Origin: Campanula takesimana
Taxonomy: Eukaryota; Streptophyta; Magnoliopsida; Asterales; Campanulaceae
Length of the DNA stretch: 64,000 bases
NCBI GenBank assembly: GCA_026119855.1
Contig: JAOWBW010000006.1
Span: 2,480,001-2,544,000, forward strand
Direction of reading: 5' to 3'
Shown here: piece by piece, positions 33,380 to 45,195 of the stretch
How positions within the stretch are numbered: position 1 is the stretch's first letter
Layout of the letters: the number at the start of each line of letters is the position of its first letter
Made by a program: the position numbers and the translations under genes
The notes under the pieces: generated by a model
What the model was told of the DNA's origin: nothing
Database searches by the model: none
The model's input: the letters and a program-made list of their open reading frames with translations, nothing else

Positions 33380-35492
33380 TGTCACGACCCGAAATATAAG
33401 CTCTATTTTATTAGTAATTAAATGATTTTTTATTTAATTATTTGCTTATTTATTTATTTAAATTATTATTTATTTAAATAAATATGTGTGCAATTTATGT
33501 GTTATAATAATTGCCTAGCATTTATTTGGGTCATTTGTGCTAGTGTAATATTTTCGGGTCTTAATTGTTAGTAGGGAGTGTAAGTTTTTTTTGAGTAGTG
33601 TAGGGGAGGGGCTCTAAGTGCAACATTTTGAAATAATTTCCCTACTTCCCCCTCCTCCCTCACCTTCTCCCTCACTCTCTCCATTCCTCTCCCAGACAAC
33701 TCTCTCTCTCTCTCTCTAGCCATTGGTAAGTTTTCTTCCTCTTTTTTCTCTCTTAATTTTCTCCATCTTCCTCTCTTCTTCTCTCATTTCTTAAAACGTG
33801 AACATTGTTTAGATCGTCGTTAGGATCGCGTAGACTCAAAAAGATTTGAAATCCATCAACTTTGAGAAAATTCAAGTAAGTTACTTTTCCCCCATTTTAA
33901 TGCTAAAATGTTCATATCATGCTTAGATAATGTTTGATGTGTTGTATGTGAAGTTTGGTTGGGTTTTGAATTCATTGGGAATTTATTTGGAGTTTTGATC
34001 AAAAATGGTGAAATCTTGAATGTTGGTTTGATTCTTGATTTTTGGTTGTTAAATGTTGTTTTAGGAGTCTTTTTAGACTTATAAGTCGTTTTGGTACATT
34101 AGTATGCTAGTTGGAATGTTGGATTTTGGGTGGAAATGTGTTTTGGGTATAAAAATGGAAGAACCCATGTTGTTCTTCCCGATTTCTGGCAATCCGGAAG
34201 GTTGGGCGGCCGCACAAACTTTCCTGGGCGACCGCGCATCTTTCTGAAAGCTTTTGTGCTTGGTTGAGGGCCTTGTTGGGCGGCCGCACAGTCCCTTTTG
34301 GGCGGCCGCACAGTCCTCTGAAAATTTCCATTTTGTTAAAATTGTGTGATGAAGGATGCATTTTGACCCAAATCTTGGGTGTCCTTCTAGTTGACCTTAG
34401 TGAACATTGTGGTACACTTTAGTGATAGGATTGGGTCCTTTGTGATCAAGTTTGTGTTTGAAATTCATTAATTGTTAAGTTGGATTCTGGAGCACCCTTA
34501 TTGTGTATTGTTGGCTCATTTCATCTTCTTGGTGATTATTTGGCATGATTCCCTACTTTGGAATCCTTTGTTGTTTATCGTGCTAGTATTTTATTACTTA
34601 GCCTTTACGTGAAATCCCAGCTGGTATTTTGTGTGTGTTTGGGCGATGGGAAAGATTATAATGGCAAAGCCAAGTCCATTATACTGTTGACCATTGTTTT
34701 GCCCCCTTCTATACCCCTTCTCCAGATTGGCCTTGGAAAGGATAAGTCAGCGTTCCTTTGTGAATGTATCTGGCTAGCGGGCATGACTTTGTGTCATGGT
34801 CCTTGTCCCTTGTGACACTTCTTTTATGGTTATTGGTTCCGGTACCGGGGGTTTCTCTTCGGCTTTCATGCTATTATGAAGATGTTGATTGGTTGATTAT
34901 TGAAGCTGCGCAGCGATCCTTTATTTGGATGTTCCGGTTTGGAAAACCTTGGCTATATCCTTTGTTATGTGTTTATTTCCGCTGCTATCTGTTATATGAT
35001 AAATGCTATGTGGTATGTGATATTTATTATTGCTTATTGCTTATTGCATCATAGCATGTCATGTAGTTGCATTAGTAACTTATTGAGATTTATCTCACCC
35101 CCTTTTCTTTTATCTTTGTTTTTCCTTAACCCCCCCAGGTGCTAAGGAATAGTCTCGCTGATCACGAGAAAGAGGACGTCGAGTGTGGAAACATTCTTTT
35201 GGGGAAAGTTGTATAGGTTGGTTTACATTATATCAATGTGTAACCTTTTGGGGATAATTGTACCAAACATTGACGTCATTAGGATTTTGTACATTTGTAT
35301 TTTGTTGGGCATAAACTTGTGGAAGTTTATGATAGTTGTAGTTGGTTTTTTATCAAACTTGATTTTGTAAAACTTTGGTTCATCACCTTTTGGTGTCAAA
35401 TGGAATTTTTAACTTCAGTATTTCTGAGTTTTGGTTTTAGAGTCGACGTCCAGCTCGCGGTCCCGGGGCCCGCGGGGTCCGGGGTCGCGACA
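33380..35492 (+). repeat. 5' LTR of the Tekay element
   Basis: TG...CA boundaries, 2113 bp. A CT-rich block is at 33640-33790. Four copies of a GGGCG(G/A)CCGC(A/G) word lie at about 34204-34312. The C-run before the 3' region is shorter than in the 3' LTR. Confidence 0.95.
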
Positions 35493-35494
35493 GT

Positions 35495-35506
35495 TGGTAT
35501 CAGAGC
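35495..35506 (+). other. Primer-binding site, initiator tRNA-Met
   Basis: TGGTATCAGAGC, two bases after the LTR end, is complementary to the 3' end of plant initiator tRNA-Met. Confidence 0.9.
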
Positions 35507-35613
35507 TATGGCATTAGCTCTAAGTATAAGTCTAGGTGGATTAGTATGACCTAGGTGGGTAGTAGTGTGCGGAGTGATTAACGGTTGATGTTTTATGCAG
35601 GTAATTGTTCTCA

Positions 35614-38600
35614 ATGTCTGGAAGAAGAAACAGAGGAGGTACTAGTGGGGCTCAGAATCAGAATGATACAAGGGAAGAAGCCCGTGCCATGTTTCAAGGC
35701 ATGTTTGAGGCGGCCATGAAGGCCATACATGATCAAGGTCCGAGGGTAGAGCAAGCACCACCCCGTTATGGATTGGAGCAATTTCTGAAGTTGAAACCGG
35801 TTGAATTCAATGGGGAGCCCGACGTAAGGAAAGCTGAGTTATGGATTGAGTCTATGGAGAATATTTATGATGTATTTGGGTGCTCGGATGAGGACAAGGT
35901 CCGGTTTGCGGCTTACAAGCTTGTGGGAGCCGCCGAGCATTGGTGGAAAGGTGTTAAAGCTACTTGGGATGATACTCGCACGGTGTATGCGTGGGAGTTG
36001 TTTGTGCGCAAATTCAAGGAGCATTTCATTCCGGTTGTTGATCAAAACCGAAAGGAGATCGAGCTACTCAACCTAGAGCAAGGTGTGTTGTCTATAGCAC
36101 AATACTCGGCTAAGTTCATAGAATTAGCCCGGTATTGCGACTATTTGGTGAGGACCGAGGAACAAAAAGCTATGAGATTTATTCGGGGATTGAAGACCTC
36201 CATCCGTACTCAACTTATTGCTCAACGGATTGTGACTTTCCAAGATGCGGTGGACCGAGCCTACTTAATAGAGCAAGATATTGGGGAGCATAAAAGGAAG
36301 GCCGAGGTAGCTAACCCGAGCAAGCCGGGAGGGCAGAGCAAGTCACAACCACGGATTGAAAATCGAGGTAACTTTGGGGGACAGTCTCAGTTCCGAGGGC
36401 AACCGGCCCCAAGGAACCCGGGTACCACTTCCGGGAACCAAGGGAGCCTAATGAGGAAGCCTTGTACCTTTTGTCAGAAGGTAGGCCATGCGGAGGATAG
36501 GTGTTGGAAAAAGCAAGGCAAGTGTACCAATTGTGGTGAAATGGGGCACTTTGCGAGAGAGTGCATGAGGTACCGAGGTCAAGCATCCGGGTCAGGGGTT
36601 AGTATTAATCAGGGTCAGAAAAGGGATCCCGCCGGGAAGCCCAAGGTCCAAGGGAAAGTGTTTGCAATGAATCAACAACAAGCTACCGATGATCCATCCG
36701 TTATTGGAGGTATTGTTTCTGTGTCTAATGTGAGCGCACGAGCGTTAGTAGATCCAGGATCATCTCATTCATACATTTCTATGCAATTTGCTTCCATGTT
36801 AAATGCTGCATTCGAGTCTTTACCGTACGTGCTAGAGGTGTCGACCCCTATAGGAGAATGCTTTACTTCTGATCGAGTCTTTCGTGCTTGTGATGTGGTC
36901 ATTTGTGGTCGTGTCCTTTGTGCGGATTTGGTAGTTCTTCCTATCCAAGACTTTGATGTCATTTTGGGTATGGATTGGTTGAGCAAGTTTCATGCGTCCG
37001 TTGATTGCCGTGAGAAAATTGTTACTTTTTCTATTCCCGATGTGCCTAAATTTGTGTTTGAGGCTTGTCCTCTGAGTAGAAAGGTTCGCTTAATTTCTTT
37101 TATGAAAGCGAGAAAATTATTGCATAGTGGTTGTGAAGGGTATTTGGCTAGTGTTCTTGATACTAGGAAAGAATCCCCTAGTTTTGATAGTGTTCGGGTA
37201 GTCCGGGAATTTCCCGATGTTTTCTCTACCGAGTATGAGATGCCTCCCGATCGTGAGATTGAGTTTTGTATAGATCTTTTGCCGGGTACGGCTCCGATTT
37301 CGAAAGCACCTTATAGGTTAGCTCCCGCAGAGTTGAAGGAATTAAAGGTTCAATTGCAAGAGTTGCTTGATCGAGGGTTTATCTGCCCTAGTGTTTCCCC
37401 GTGGGGAGCACCGGTTTTATTTGTGCGGAAGAAAGATGGTTCGTTGAGATTGTGTATAGATTACCGGAAGTTGAATCAAGTTACGGTGAAGAATAAGTAT
37501 CCTCTACCGCATATCGATGATTTGTTTGATCAACTTCAAGGGTCCGTGGTTTTCTCTAAACTAGATCTGAGGAGTGGGCACCATCAGTTGAAGGTTCGAT
37601 CGGAGGATATTCCGAAGACTGCTTTTCGCACTCGTTATGGTCATTATGAGTTCATGGTTATGCCGTTTGGGTTGACTAACGCGCCGGCCGTATTTATGGA
37701 TTTGATGAACCGAGTTTTCCATCCTTATCTTGATTCGTTTGTGGTGGTTTTCATCGACGACATTCTTGTTTATTCGAAATCTCAAGAGGAGCACGAGCAG
37801 CATTTGAGGACAGTTTTATCCGTTCTTGCGAGGGAGAAATTATTTGCGAAGTTCAGTAAATGCGAATTTTGGCTCGAGAAGGTGTCATTTCTGGGTCATG
37901 TGATTTCTAAAGATGGGATTTCGGTGGATCCTTCAAAGATTGAAGCCATAGTGGATTGGAAGAGACCCGAATCAGTGACAGAGATTAGAAGCTTTCTTGG
38001 TTTAGCCGGTTATTACAGAAGATTTATTGAGGGGTTTTCGAGGATCGCTACTCCGATGACTCAGTTGACCAGGAAGAATGTTCCGTTTGTGTGGACCGAG
38101 AAATGTGACAAGAGTTTCGAGGAATTGAAGAAGAGGTTGACTACCGCACCGATCTTGACTTTGCCTAATGGGAGCGATGGCCTAGTGATTTACAGTGATG
38201 CTTCGAAAGAGGGTTTGGGTTGTGTGTTGATGCAGAATGGGAAAGTAATTGCTTATGCTTCGAGGAAGTTGACCCCGAGTGAACAGAATTACCCGACTCA
38301 TGATATGGAGTTAGCGGCTATTGTCTTTGCGTTGCATAAGTGGAAGCACTATCTTTATGGAGCGAAGTTTGAGATTTTTACCGATCACAAGAGTTTGAAA
38401 TACCTTTTCTCCCAGAAAGAGTTGAACAACCGACAGCGCCGATGGATGGAATTGTTGAAGGATTATGATTGTACGATTTCTTATCATCCGGGGAAGGCGA
38501 ATGTGGTAGCCGATGCGATTAGTAGAAAATCTTATGTGGCTTCGATGATGGTCCGTGAATGGAAAATGCTTGAGGATGTACGAGATTGGTCTCCTCGTGA

Positions 38601-40074
38601 ATCGAGACATGGGGCTATTTTTGCGAATATTAGGGTATCTCCGACCCTAATTCAGAGGATAAAAGAGGCTCAGAAAGAAGATCCCGAGTTGGTGAAGATA
38701 ATGGGTAAATTGAAGGAAAAGAACTTCGAGGATTTTTCTATTAGCTCGAGTGGAGTTTTGACATTCCGTGGTCGTTTGTGTGTTCCGGATGTTGATGGAA
38801 TTAAACAGAGAGTTCTTGATGAGGGTCACAAATTGAGGTATACTATTCATTCGGGTAGTACGAAGATGTATCAGGATTTGAAGCAACAATTTTGGTGGAT
38901 TAATATGAAAAGGGAAATAGCCGAGTATGTTTCGAGGTGTTTAACTTGTCAGCAGGTCAAAGCCGAGCATCAGAGACCCGCGGGATTACTTCAGCCGTTA
39001 GAGATTCCCGAGTGGAAATGGGAGCATGTGACTATGGATTTCGTTACGGGACTACCTCGTACCCGTAGGAAGTATGACAGTGTTTGGGTAATCGTGGATA
39101 GATTGACCAAGAGTGCCCATTTCTTGCCTATTGATATCAGGTATTCGATGGAAAAGCTTGCGACCCTTTATATCGATGAGATTGTGAGATTGCATGGGGT
39201 TCCGGTTAGCATTGTGTCAGATCGAGACCCGAGATTTACTTCTAGGTTTTGGAAGGCGTTTCAGGAAGCTTTGGGTACAGATTTGCGATTCAGTACAGCT
39301 TTTCATCCTCAGACCGATGGTCAATCCGAGAGGACTATCCAGATTTTGGAGGATATGTTGCGAGCTTGTGCGATAGACTTTTCTGATTCTTGGGATTCGC
39401 ACCTACCGTTAGTGGAATTCTCTTACAACAACAGTTATCAGGCTAGTATCGAGATGGCACCGTATGAGGCCTTGTATGGAAGGAAGTGTAGATCGCCTAT
39501 TTGTTGGGATGAGGTTGGTGAAGCGAAAGTTTTGGGTATTGATTTGCTTCGGGATTCGGTTGAGAAAGTTAGAGTTATCCGGGATAGATTGAAGACAGCC
39601 CAGAGTCGACATAAGAGCTATGCAGATAACCGAAGGCGAGACCTTAGTTTTCAGACCGGTGATTTAGTGTTCTTGAAAGTGTCTCCGAAGGTGGGTATTC
39701 GTAGATTCGGGAAGAAAGGCAAATTAGCTCCGAGGTTTATTGGTCCGTTTGAGATTTTGGGAAAGGTTGGACTTCTAGCGTAACGTCTCGCGTTACCGTC
39801 ATCTTTGAACCGGTTGCATAACGTCTTTCACGTTTCTATGCTTCGGAAGTATGTTCATGATCCATCTCACGTTTTACCGAGGATACCGGAAGATATTGAG
39901 CCCGATATGACTTATGAGGAACGACCGGTTCAGATTTTAGATTCCAAGGTCCAAGAGTTGAGGAGCAAGAGCATCGCGTTGGTTCGAGTCCTTTGGAGGA
40001 ATCATAACATCGAGGAGTCGACGTGGGAGCTTCGTGACGAGATCGAGAGGAAATTTCCGTGGCTTTTTGTGTAA
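35614..40074 (+). pseudogene. Tekay gag-pol with one in-frame stop
   Basis: The frame starts at ATG 35614. Domains by approximate residue: capsid 50-240; two CCHC knuckles 283-317 (the second is CTNCGEMGHFAREC); protease with LVDPGSSHSYIS at about 378; RT with LCIDYRKLNQ and FIDD at 714-717; RNase H (IYSDASKEGLGCVL, about 858); integrase zinc motif about 1073-1120 and catalytic core with MDFVTG, SDRDPRF and DGQSERT; and a chromodomain-like end (EERPVQILDSKVQEL, VLWRNHNIEESTWEL). TAA at 39781-39783 interrupts the frame before the chromodomain; downstream codons remain in the same frame to 40074. The protease motif is D-P-G instead of D-S/T-G. The product would package, copy and integrate the element; this copy is probably not autonomous. 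Confidence 0.93.
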
Positions 40075-40110
40075 GGTGAGTCTCGTTAAAATTCGGGTCG
40101 AATTTTCTTT

Positions 40111-40123
40111 AAGGGGGAGTGAA
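40111..40123 (+). other. Polypurine tract
   Basis: AAGGGGGAGTGAA lies immediately before the 3' LTR and primes plus-strand synthesis. Confidence 0.85.
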
Positions 40124-42240
40124 TGTCACGACCCGAAATATAGGCTCTATTTTATTAGTAATTAAATGATTTTTTATTTAATTATTTGCTTATTTATTTA
40201 TTTAAATTATTATTTATTTAAATAAATATGTGTGCAATTTATGTGTTATAATAATTGCCTAGCATTTATTTGGGTCATTTGTGCTAGTGTAATATTTTCG
40301 GGTCTTAATTGTTAGTAGGGAGTGTAAGTTTTTTTTGAGTAGTGTAGGGGAGGGGCCCTAAGTGCAACATTTTGAAATAATTTCCCTACTTCCCCCTCCT
40401 CCCTCACCTTCTCCCTCACTCTCTCCATTCCTCTCCCAGACAACTCTCTCTCTCTCTCTCTAGCCATTGGTAAGTTTTCTTCCTCTTTCTTCTCTCTTAA
40501 TTTTCTCCATCTTCCTCTCTTCTTCTCTCATTTCTTAAAACGTGAACATTGTTTAGATCGTCGTTAGGATCGCGTAGACTCAAAAAGATTTGAAATCCAT
40601 CAACTTTGAGAAAATTCAAGTAAGTTACTTTTCCCCCATTTTAATGCTAAAATGTTCATATCATGCTTAGATAATGTTTGATGTGTTGTATGTGAAGTTT
40701 GGTTGGGTTTTGAATTCATTGGGAATTTATTTGGAGTTTTGATCAAAAATGGTGAAATCTTGAATGTTGGTTTGATTCTTGATTTTTGGTTGTTAAATGT
40801 TGTTTTAGGAGTCTTTTTAGACTTATAAGTCGTTTTGGTACATTAGTATGCTAGTTGGAATGTTGGATTTTGGGTGGAAATGTGTTTTGGGTATAAAAAT
40901 GGAAGAACCCATGTTGTTCTTCCCGATTTCTGGCAATCCGGAAGGTTGGGCGGCCGCACAAACTTTCCTGGGCGACCGCGCATCTTTCTGAAAGCTTTTG
41001 TGCTTGGTTGAGGGCCTTGTTGGGCGGCCGCACAGTCCCTTTTGGGCGGCCACACAGTCCTCTGAAAATTTCCATTTTGTTAAAATTGTGTGATGAAGGA
41101 TGCATTTTGACCCAAATCTTGGGTGTCCTTCTAGTTGACCTTAGTGAACATTGTGGTACACTTTAGTGATAGGATTGGGTCCTTTGTGATCAAGTTTGTG
41201 TTTGAAATTCATTAATTGTTAAGTTGGATTCTGGAGCACCCTTATTGTGTATTGTTGGCTCATTTCATCTTCTTGGTGATTATTTGGCATGATTCCCTAC
41301 TTTGGAATCCTTTGTTGTTTATCGTGCTAGTATTTTATTACTTAGCCTTTACGTGAAATCCCAGCTGGTATTTTGTGTGTGTTTGGGCGATGGGAAAGAT
41401 TATAATGGCAAAGCCAAGTCCATTATACTGTTGACCATTGTTTTGCCCCCTTCTATACCCCTTCTCCAGATTGGCCTTGGAAAGGATAAGTCAGCGTTCC
41501 TTTGTGAATGTATCTGGCTAGCGGGCATGACTTTGTGTCATGGTCCTTGTCCCTTGTGACACTTCTTTTATGGTTATTGGTTCCGGTACCGGGGGTTTCT
41601 CTTCGGCTTTCATGCTATTATGAAGATGTTGATTGGTTGATTATTGAAGCTGCGCAGCGATCCTTTATTTGGATGTTCCGGTTTGGAAAACCTTGGCTAT
41701 ATCCTTTGTTATGTGTTTATTTCCGCTGCTATCTGTTATATGATAAATGCTATGTGGTATGTGATATTTATTATTGCTTATTGCTTATTGCATCATAGCA
41801 TGTCATGTAGTTGCATTAGTAACTTATTGAGATTTATCTCACCCCCTTTTCTTTTATCTTTGTTTTTCCTTAACCCCCCCCCCCAGGTGCTAAGGAATAG
41901 TCTCGCTGATCACGAGAAAGAGGACGTCGAGTGTGGAAACATTCTTTTGGGGAAAGTTGTATAGGTTGGTTTACATTATATCAATGTGTAACCTTTTGGG
42001 GATAATTGTACCAAACATTGACGTCATTAGGATTTTGTACATTTGTATTTTGTTGGGCATAAACTTGTGGAAGTTTATGATAGTTGTAGTTGGTTTTTTA
42101 TCAAACTTGATTTTGTAAAACTTTGGTTCATCACCTTTTGGTGTCAAATGGAATTTTTAACTTCAGTATTTCTGAGTTTTGGTTTTAGAGTCGACGTCCA
42201 GCTCGCGGTCCCGGGGCCCGCGGGGTCCGGGGTCGCGACA
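40124..42240 (+). repeat. 3' LTR of the Tekay element
   Basis: 2117 bp, nearly identical to 33380-35492; followed by the target copy AGTTT. Confidence 0.95.
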
Positions 42241-42494
42241 AGTTTAACTTTTCAAGGGGTAAACTAGAAATATTAAAGTTTAAGGGACCAAAAGTAAAAA
42301 TTTCTCCAATATATGTATGATTCACGAAATTATTTAAAAAAAAATATTTCACTAAATTTATTTATTTTAAAAAAGATTAATTTTTTTATTATTATTTTTG
42401 AAAAAAAAAAACCTCTCTAAATTAGTTTTTCAGAGAAATACTTTTCACTAAATAATGCACTAAATAAATATATCCTAGAATCAAAATTGCTAAC

Positions 42495-43791
42495 TGATGT
42501 GGCGGATTTTGTATATATTATTTCCCTTATTTTTCTATGTATTTTCATTCATTTTGATGTACTTAAACTAGTTTTGATGTATTTTGGGCATTATTTATCA
42601 TTTGAGATTTATTGTAATCCGGGGTAGAATAGTCGTATTTATTTATTTATTTATATATGTCCGGATGTAATTTTTGGTGAGCTTTAAAGTCATGTCTCAA
42701 GAATCAAGTCAAGGATAAAGTCAAGGCAAAGTCAAAGTCAACCGGAGCGGAGGAGTGTAAGACCAAACTGCAATTTCTGGAAGTTGAGGGACTGTTTTGA
42801 AATCCCTGAAAGTTGGAAGACTTAACTGCAAATAACTGAAATTCCAGGGACTAAAGTGAAAAATGTGGAAAACGGCCCGTCAATCATAGAAGGCGGCGTA
42901 TCTCTGGAAGAGGGATTGGTTATTTTCTTTTTCTTTTATTTTTATTTGATTTTTGAAGTCATTATTAGGGGGGAATTAGATTGAGATTAGGTGATTCTCT
43001 TTCACTTGAAAAAGAGACTACGTTCTTTTCTTTTTCTCTAGAGTTTTGTAACCTTTTAATGGAGAACTAACTCCATAGCTTTGGATTGAAAGCTTGAACC
43101 TAATTTATTTCAATTGAGGTAATTTTCTTATTCTTTTGATTAATCTATTCATAATTTTGCTTGTTCTGATTTTAGATTTATAACTAGGGTTTGTGGATTT
43201 GACCAATTCACTAGTTTTTTTTATGAATCTATGCTAGAATTCTCTGTTCTGTGCCAGAATTAGGGTTTTCACCGTAGCATCTTCACGAATTATGTATGTG
43301 CCATAGCAATTCGGGGAGTAGGCAAAATTAAACGATTATCTAGTAAACCTAGAAAGCATTCTTGATCTTAGTCTCTTAAATTGAATCAATTAATCTTTAA
43401 ATCTTTTCTGTGCCAGTCTAGGTTTAATTTTAATTAGGGTTTATAGTGAGTGTACCACTGCTATAGACTAAACTGTAAGAAGAGACAGATGTTGAAATAC
43501 ATCTCGTGATCAAGTGAATAGGATTAACGGAGAAATAGAAGTACCAATGAAATTGAATTAGAGAACGGGGATAGGGATCAATCTGAAGTGCTTTTTAATC
43601 ATTGTTTTAATCACATTTAGTTTAATTTCTCGTCTAGGATTTAATTACAATCAAATCCAACCCCCAATCTGGTTAAGTGACTATTGCGTAAATAATCATC
43701 GTTCTTCGTGGATCGACCCTGACTTACCCTAATTACATTATTAGTGGACGAGTTTAGGTCTAATTTATTAGGCGTGCGACTAATCCTACCA
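42495..43791 (+). mobile_element. LTR inside the MULE (tRNA-Asp-primed Gypsy), copy 2
   Basis: The sequence begins TGATGTGGCGG and ends CCTACCA just before the primer site. Only one LTR and a short stretch of internal DNA are present between the MULE arms. It is either a captured fragment or an insertion later deleted. Confidence 0.6.
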
Positions 43792-43796
43792 AATTT

Positions 43797-43814
43797 TGGC
43801 GCCGTTGCCGGGGA
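43797..43814 (+). other. Primer-binding site, tRNA-Asp type
   Basis: TGGCGCCGTTGCCGGGGA is complementary to the 3' end of plant tRNA-Asp (…CCCCGGCAACGGCG-CCA). This primer is typical of Athila and some other Gypsy elements. No coding follows before the MULE right arm. Confidence 0.85.
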
Positions 43815-43913
43815 ACAGTGTTTATTTGTTTACGTTCTTATTTTATTTCTTGTTCTTTTTATTTTTAGTTAATTTATTAATTTAGTTATCTTTTATTTCT
43901 TTTTAATTTATGT

Positions 43914-43916
<3 letters not shown>

Positions 43917-43953
<37 letters not shown>
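43917..43953. repeat. (TA)n microsatellite
   Basis: About 18 TA units in the MULE interior. Confidence 0.9.
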
Positions 43954-43955
<2 letters not shown>

Positions 43956-44384
43956 TTTTAGTGTGGTACCTTGTACGGTCCACATCCGTTCTACTGATAA
44001 TTGCTTGTGAGTCTTTAACCAATGTTATCTATATTTAAATTTAATTATGTATATTATTATTAGCTTATGATGCGTGAGAGGGTGGGTGACACGGGTTTAC
44101 ATAAGTGAGAGGGAGGAGATATAATTTTCAAAACAAAACAAAAAAGGAAAAAATTCGAAATAAAATTAATTTAGCGATTTTTAAAAAAATAATTAAGTGA
44201 AATTATTTTTCATAGAATGAGTTTCTAAAATTTAGTGCAATATGTTATCAATTTTGATTTTAGGATAGATTAATTAAGTACATTGTTTTGTGAAAAAAAT
44301 CTAGGAAAAACTAATTTAGAGATTTTTTTCCAAATATAAATATCAAAAAATGTAAAATTAATATTTTTAAAACAAATATGTTAG

Positions 44385-44864
44385 CAATTTGCCTGAGTTT
44401 TTATAAACATATTTCAAAATTTAGTTCAGTATGTTTGCAATTTTCATTTTAGGCTAGATTTATTTAGTGCATAATTTAGTGAAAGGTATTTCTCGGAAAA
44501 CTAATTTAGAGAGTTTTTTTTTTTCAAAAAAAAAATAAAAATAAAATAAAAATAAATAAATTTAGTGAAATATTTTTTTAAAAAAAAATTAATTTCATGA
44601 ATCATACATATATTAGGAATTTTTACTTTTAGTCCCTTAAACTTTAATATTTCCAGTTTACCCCTTAAAAAGTTAAACTAATTTCAGTTAAGTCCACATG
44701 TGCACGGCACATGTTAATTCAACTGAAAAATCTAACATTTCCGTAATAAAAACCCTTATTTGCTAGTTTTTTCTATCTTTGGACCTTGATTTGTGAGTTT
44801 TGAAACAATGTGCCCTCTTTTACGAACGTCTGGTGAACTTCAGGCCCTTATTTGTAATTTGCCC
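44385..44864. mobile_element. Right arm of the long-TIR MULE
   Basis: This is the reverse complement of the left arm, e.g. AGTCCACATGTGCACGGCAC and GGCCCTTATTTGTAATTTGC. About 44215-44340 is a second, diverged copy of the inner part of the arm. Confidence 0.8.
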
Positions 44865-44873
44865 TTAAATAAA

Positions 44874-45108
44874 TAAGCTAAATTGAGGGGGATCTAATAA
44901 TAAGATGATCCAAGTCCTTATCCAATATATTACGTAGAATTATCTAATTGAGGAAATCTAATAATGAAAATGAAGTGTAAAATCCGTTTCTTGTCATTAA
45001 TTACTTTCCTTCAAGTAACCTTAAATACATGAATGTTGATAGAGATTTAATAAATACATACACGTAAAGCTGACTCATCAATCTATTTTAAGGCCTTTTT
45101 TAGATCAG
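44874..45108 (+). promoter_or_regulatory. MIOX upstream region
   Basis: Only about 235 bp separate the MULE from the MIOX TATA box. CACGTAAAGCTGACTCATCA at about 45061-45080 contains a TGACTCA word, a bZIP-type site by sequence. Any regulatory role is inference. Confidence 0.4.
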
Positions 45109-45116
45109 TATAAATA
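45109..45116 (+). promoter_or_regulatory. TATA box of MIOX
   Basis: TATAAATA lies 80 nt upstream of the ATG at 45196, a usual spacing for a plant TATA promoter with a short leader. Confidence 0.75.
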
Positions 45117-45195
45117 CCCTCTTTTAGAATTCGCAGTCCAATATACATGTTTGTGTTTTAAGATTTTTTCTGACATTCAATTTTTTGAAGAAAAG

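Larger units (their letters stand above)
33380..42240 (+). mobile_element. Tekay/Del-type chromovirus (Gypsy), nearly intact
   Basis: An 8861-bp element with complete LTRs starting TGTCACGACCC and ending GGGGTCGCGACA, flanked by the 5-bp duplication AGTTT (33375-33379 and 42241-42245). It has an initiator tRNA-Met primer site, one long gag-pol frame and a polypurine tract. The two LTRs differ by only about four substitutions plus a C-run length difference, so the insertion is young. It inserted into the MULE arm of duplication copy 2 only. Confidence 0.95.
29237..43783. repeat. Segmental duplication, copy 2
   Basis: Second copy of 10211-16351, interrupted by the Tekay element (33380-42240 plus a 5-bp target duplication). 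Substitutions relative to copy 1 are sparse, by eye below about 1 percent. The left junction shares only AAAC between the Tat sequence (29237-29240) and the hAT sequence (10211-10214). Confidence 0.93.
33193..44864. mobile_element. Long-TIR MULE containing a Tekay element and an LTR
   Basis: The element runs from GGGCAAATTGC at 33193 to TTTGCCC at 44864. The right flank is TTAAATAAA (44865-44873); the same 9-mer precedes the left end. The left arm is 33193-33379 plus 42246-42494; the right arm is about 44385-44864. Between the arms lie an LTR with its primer site and a (TA)n run, but no transposase. Without the Tekay insertion it would be about 2.8 kb. Confidence 0.82.

Noticed and set aside
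34204..34316. Cloning-vector contamination (NotI-like sites)
   Set aside because: The words are internal to an LTR and occur again at the matching position of the other LTR.
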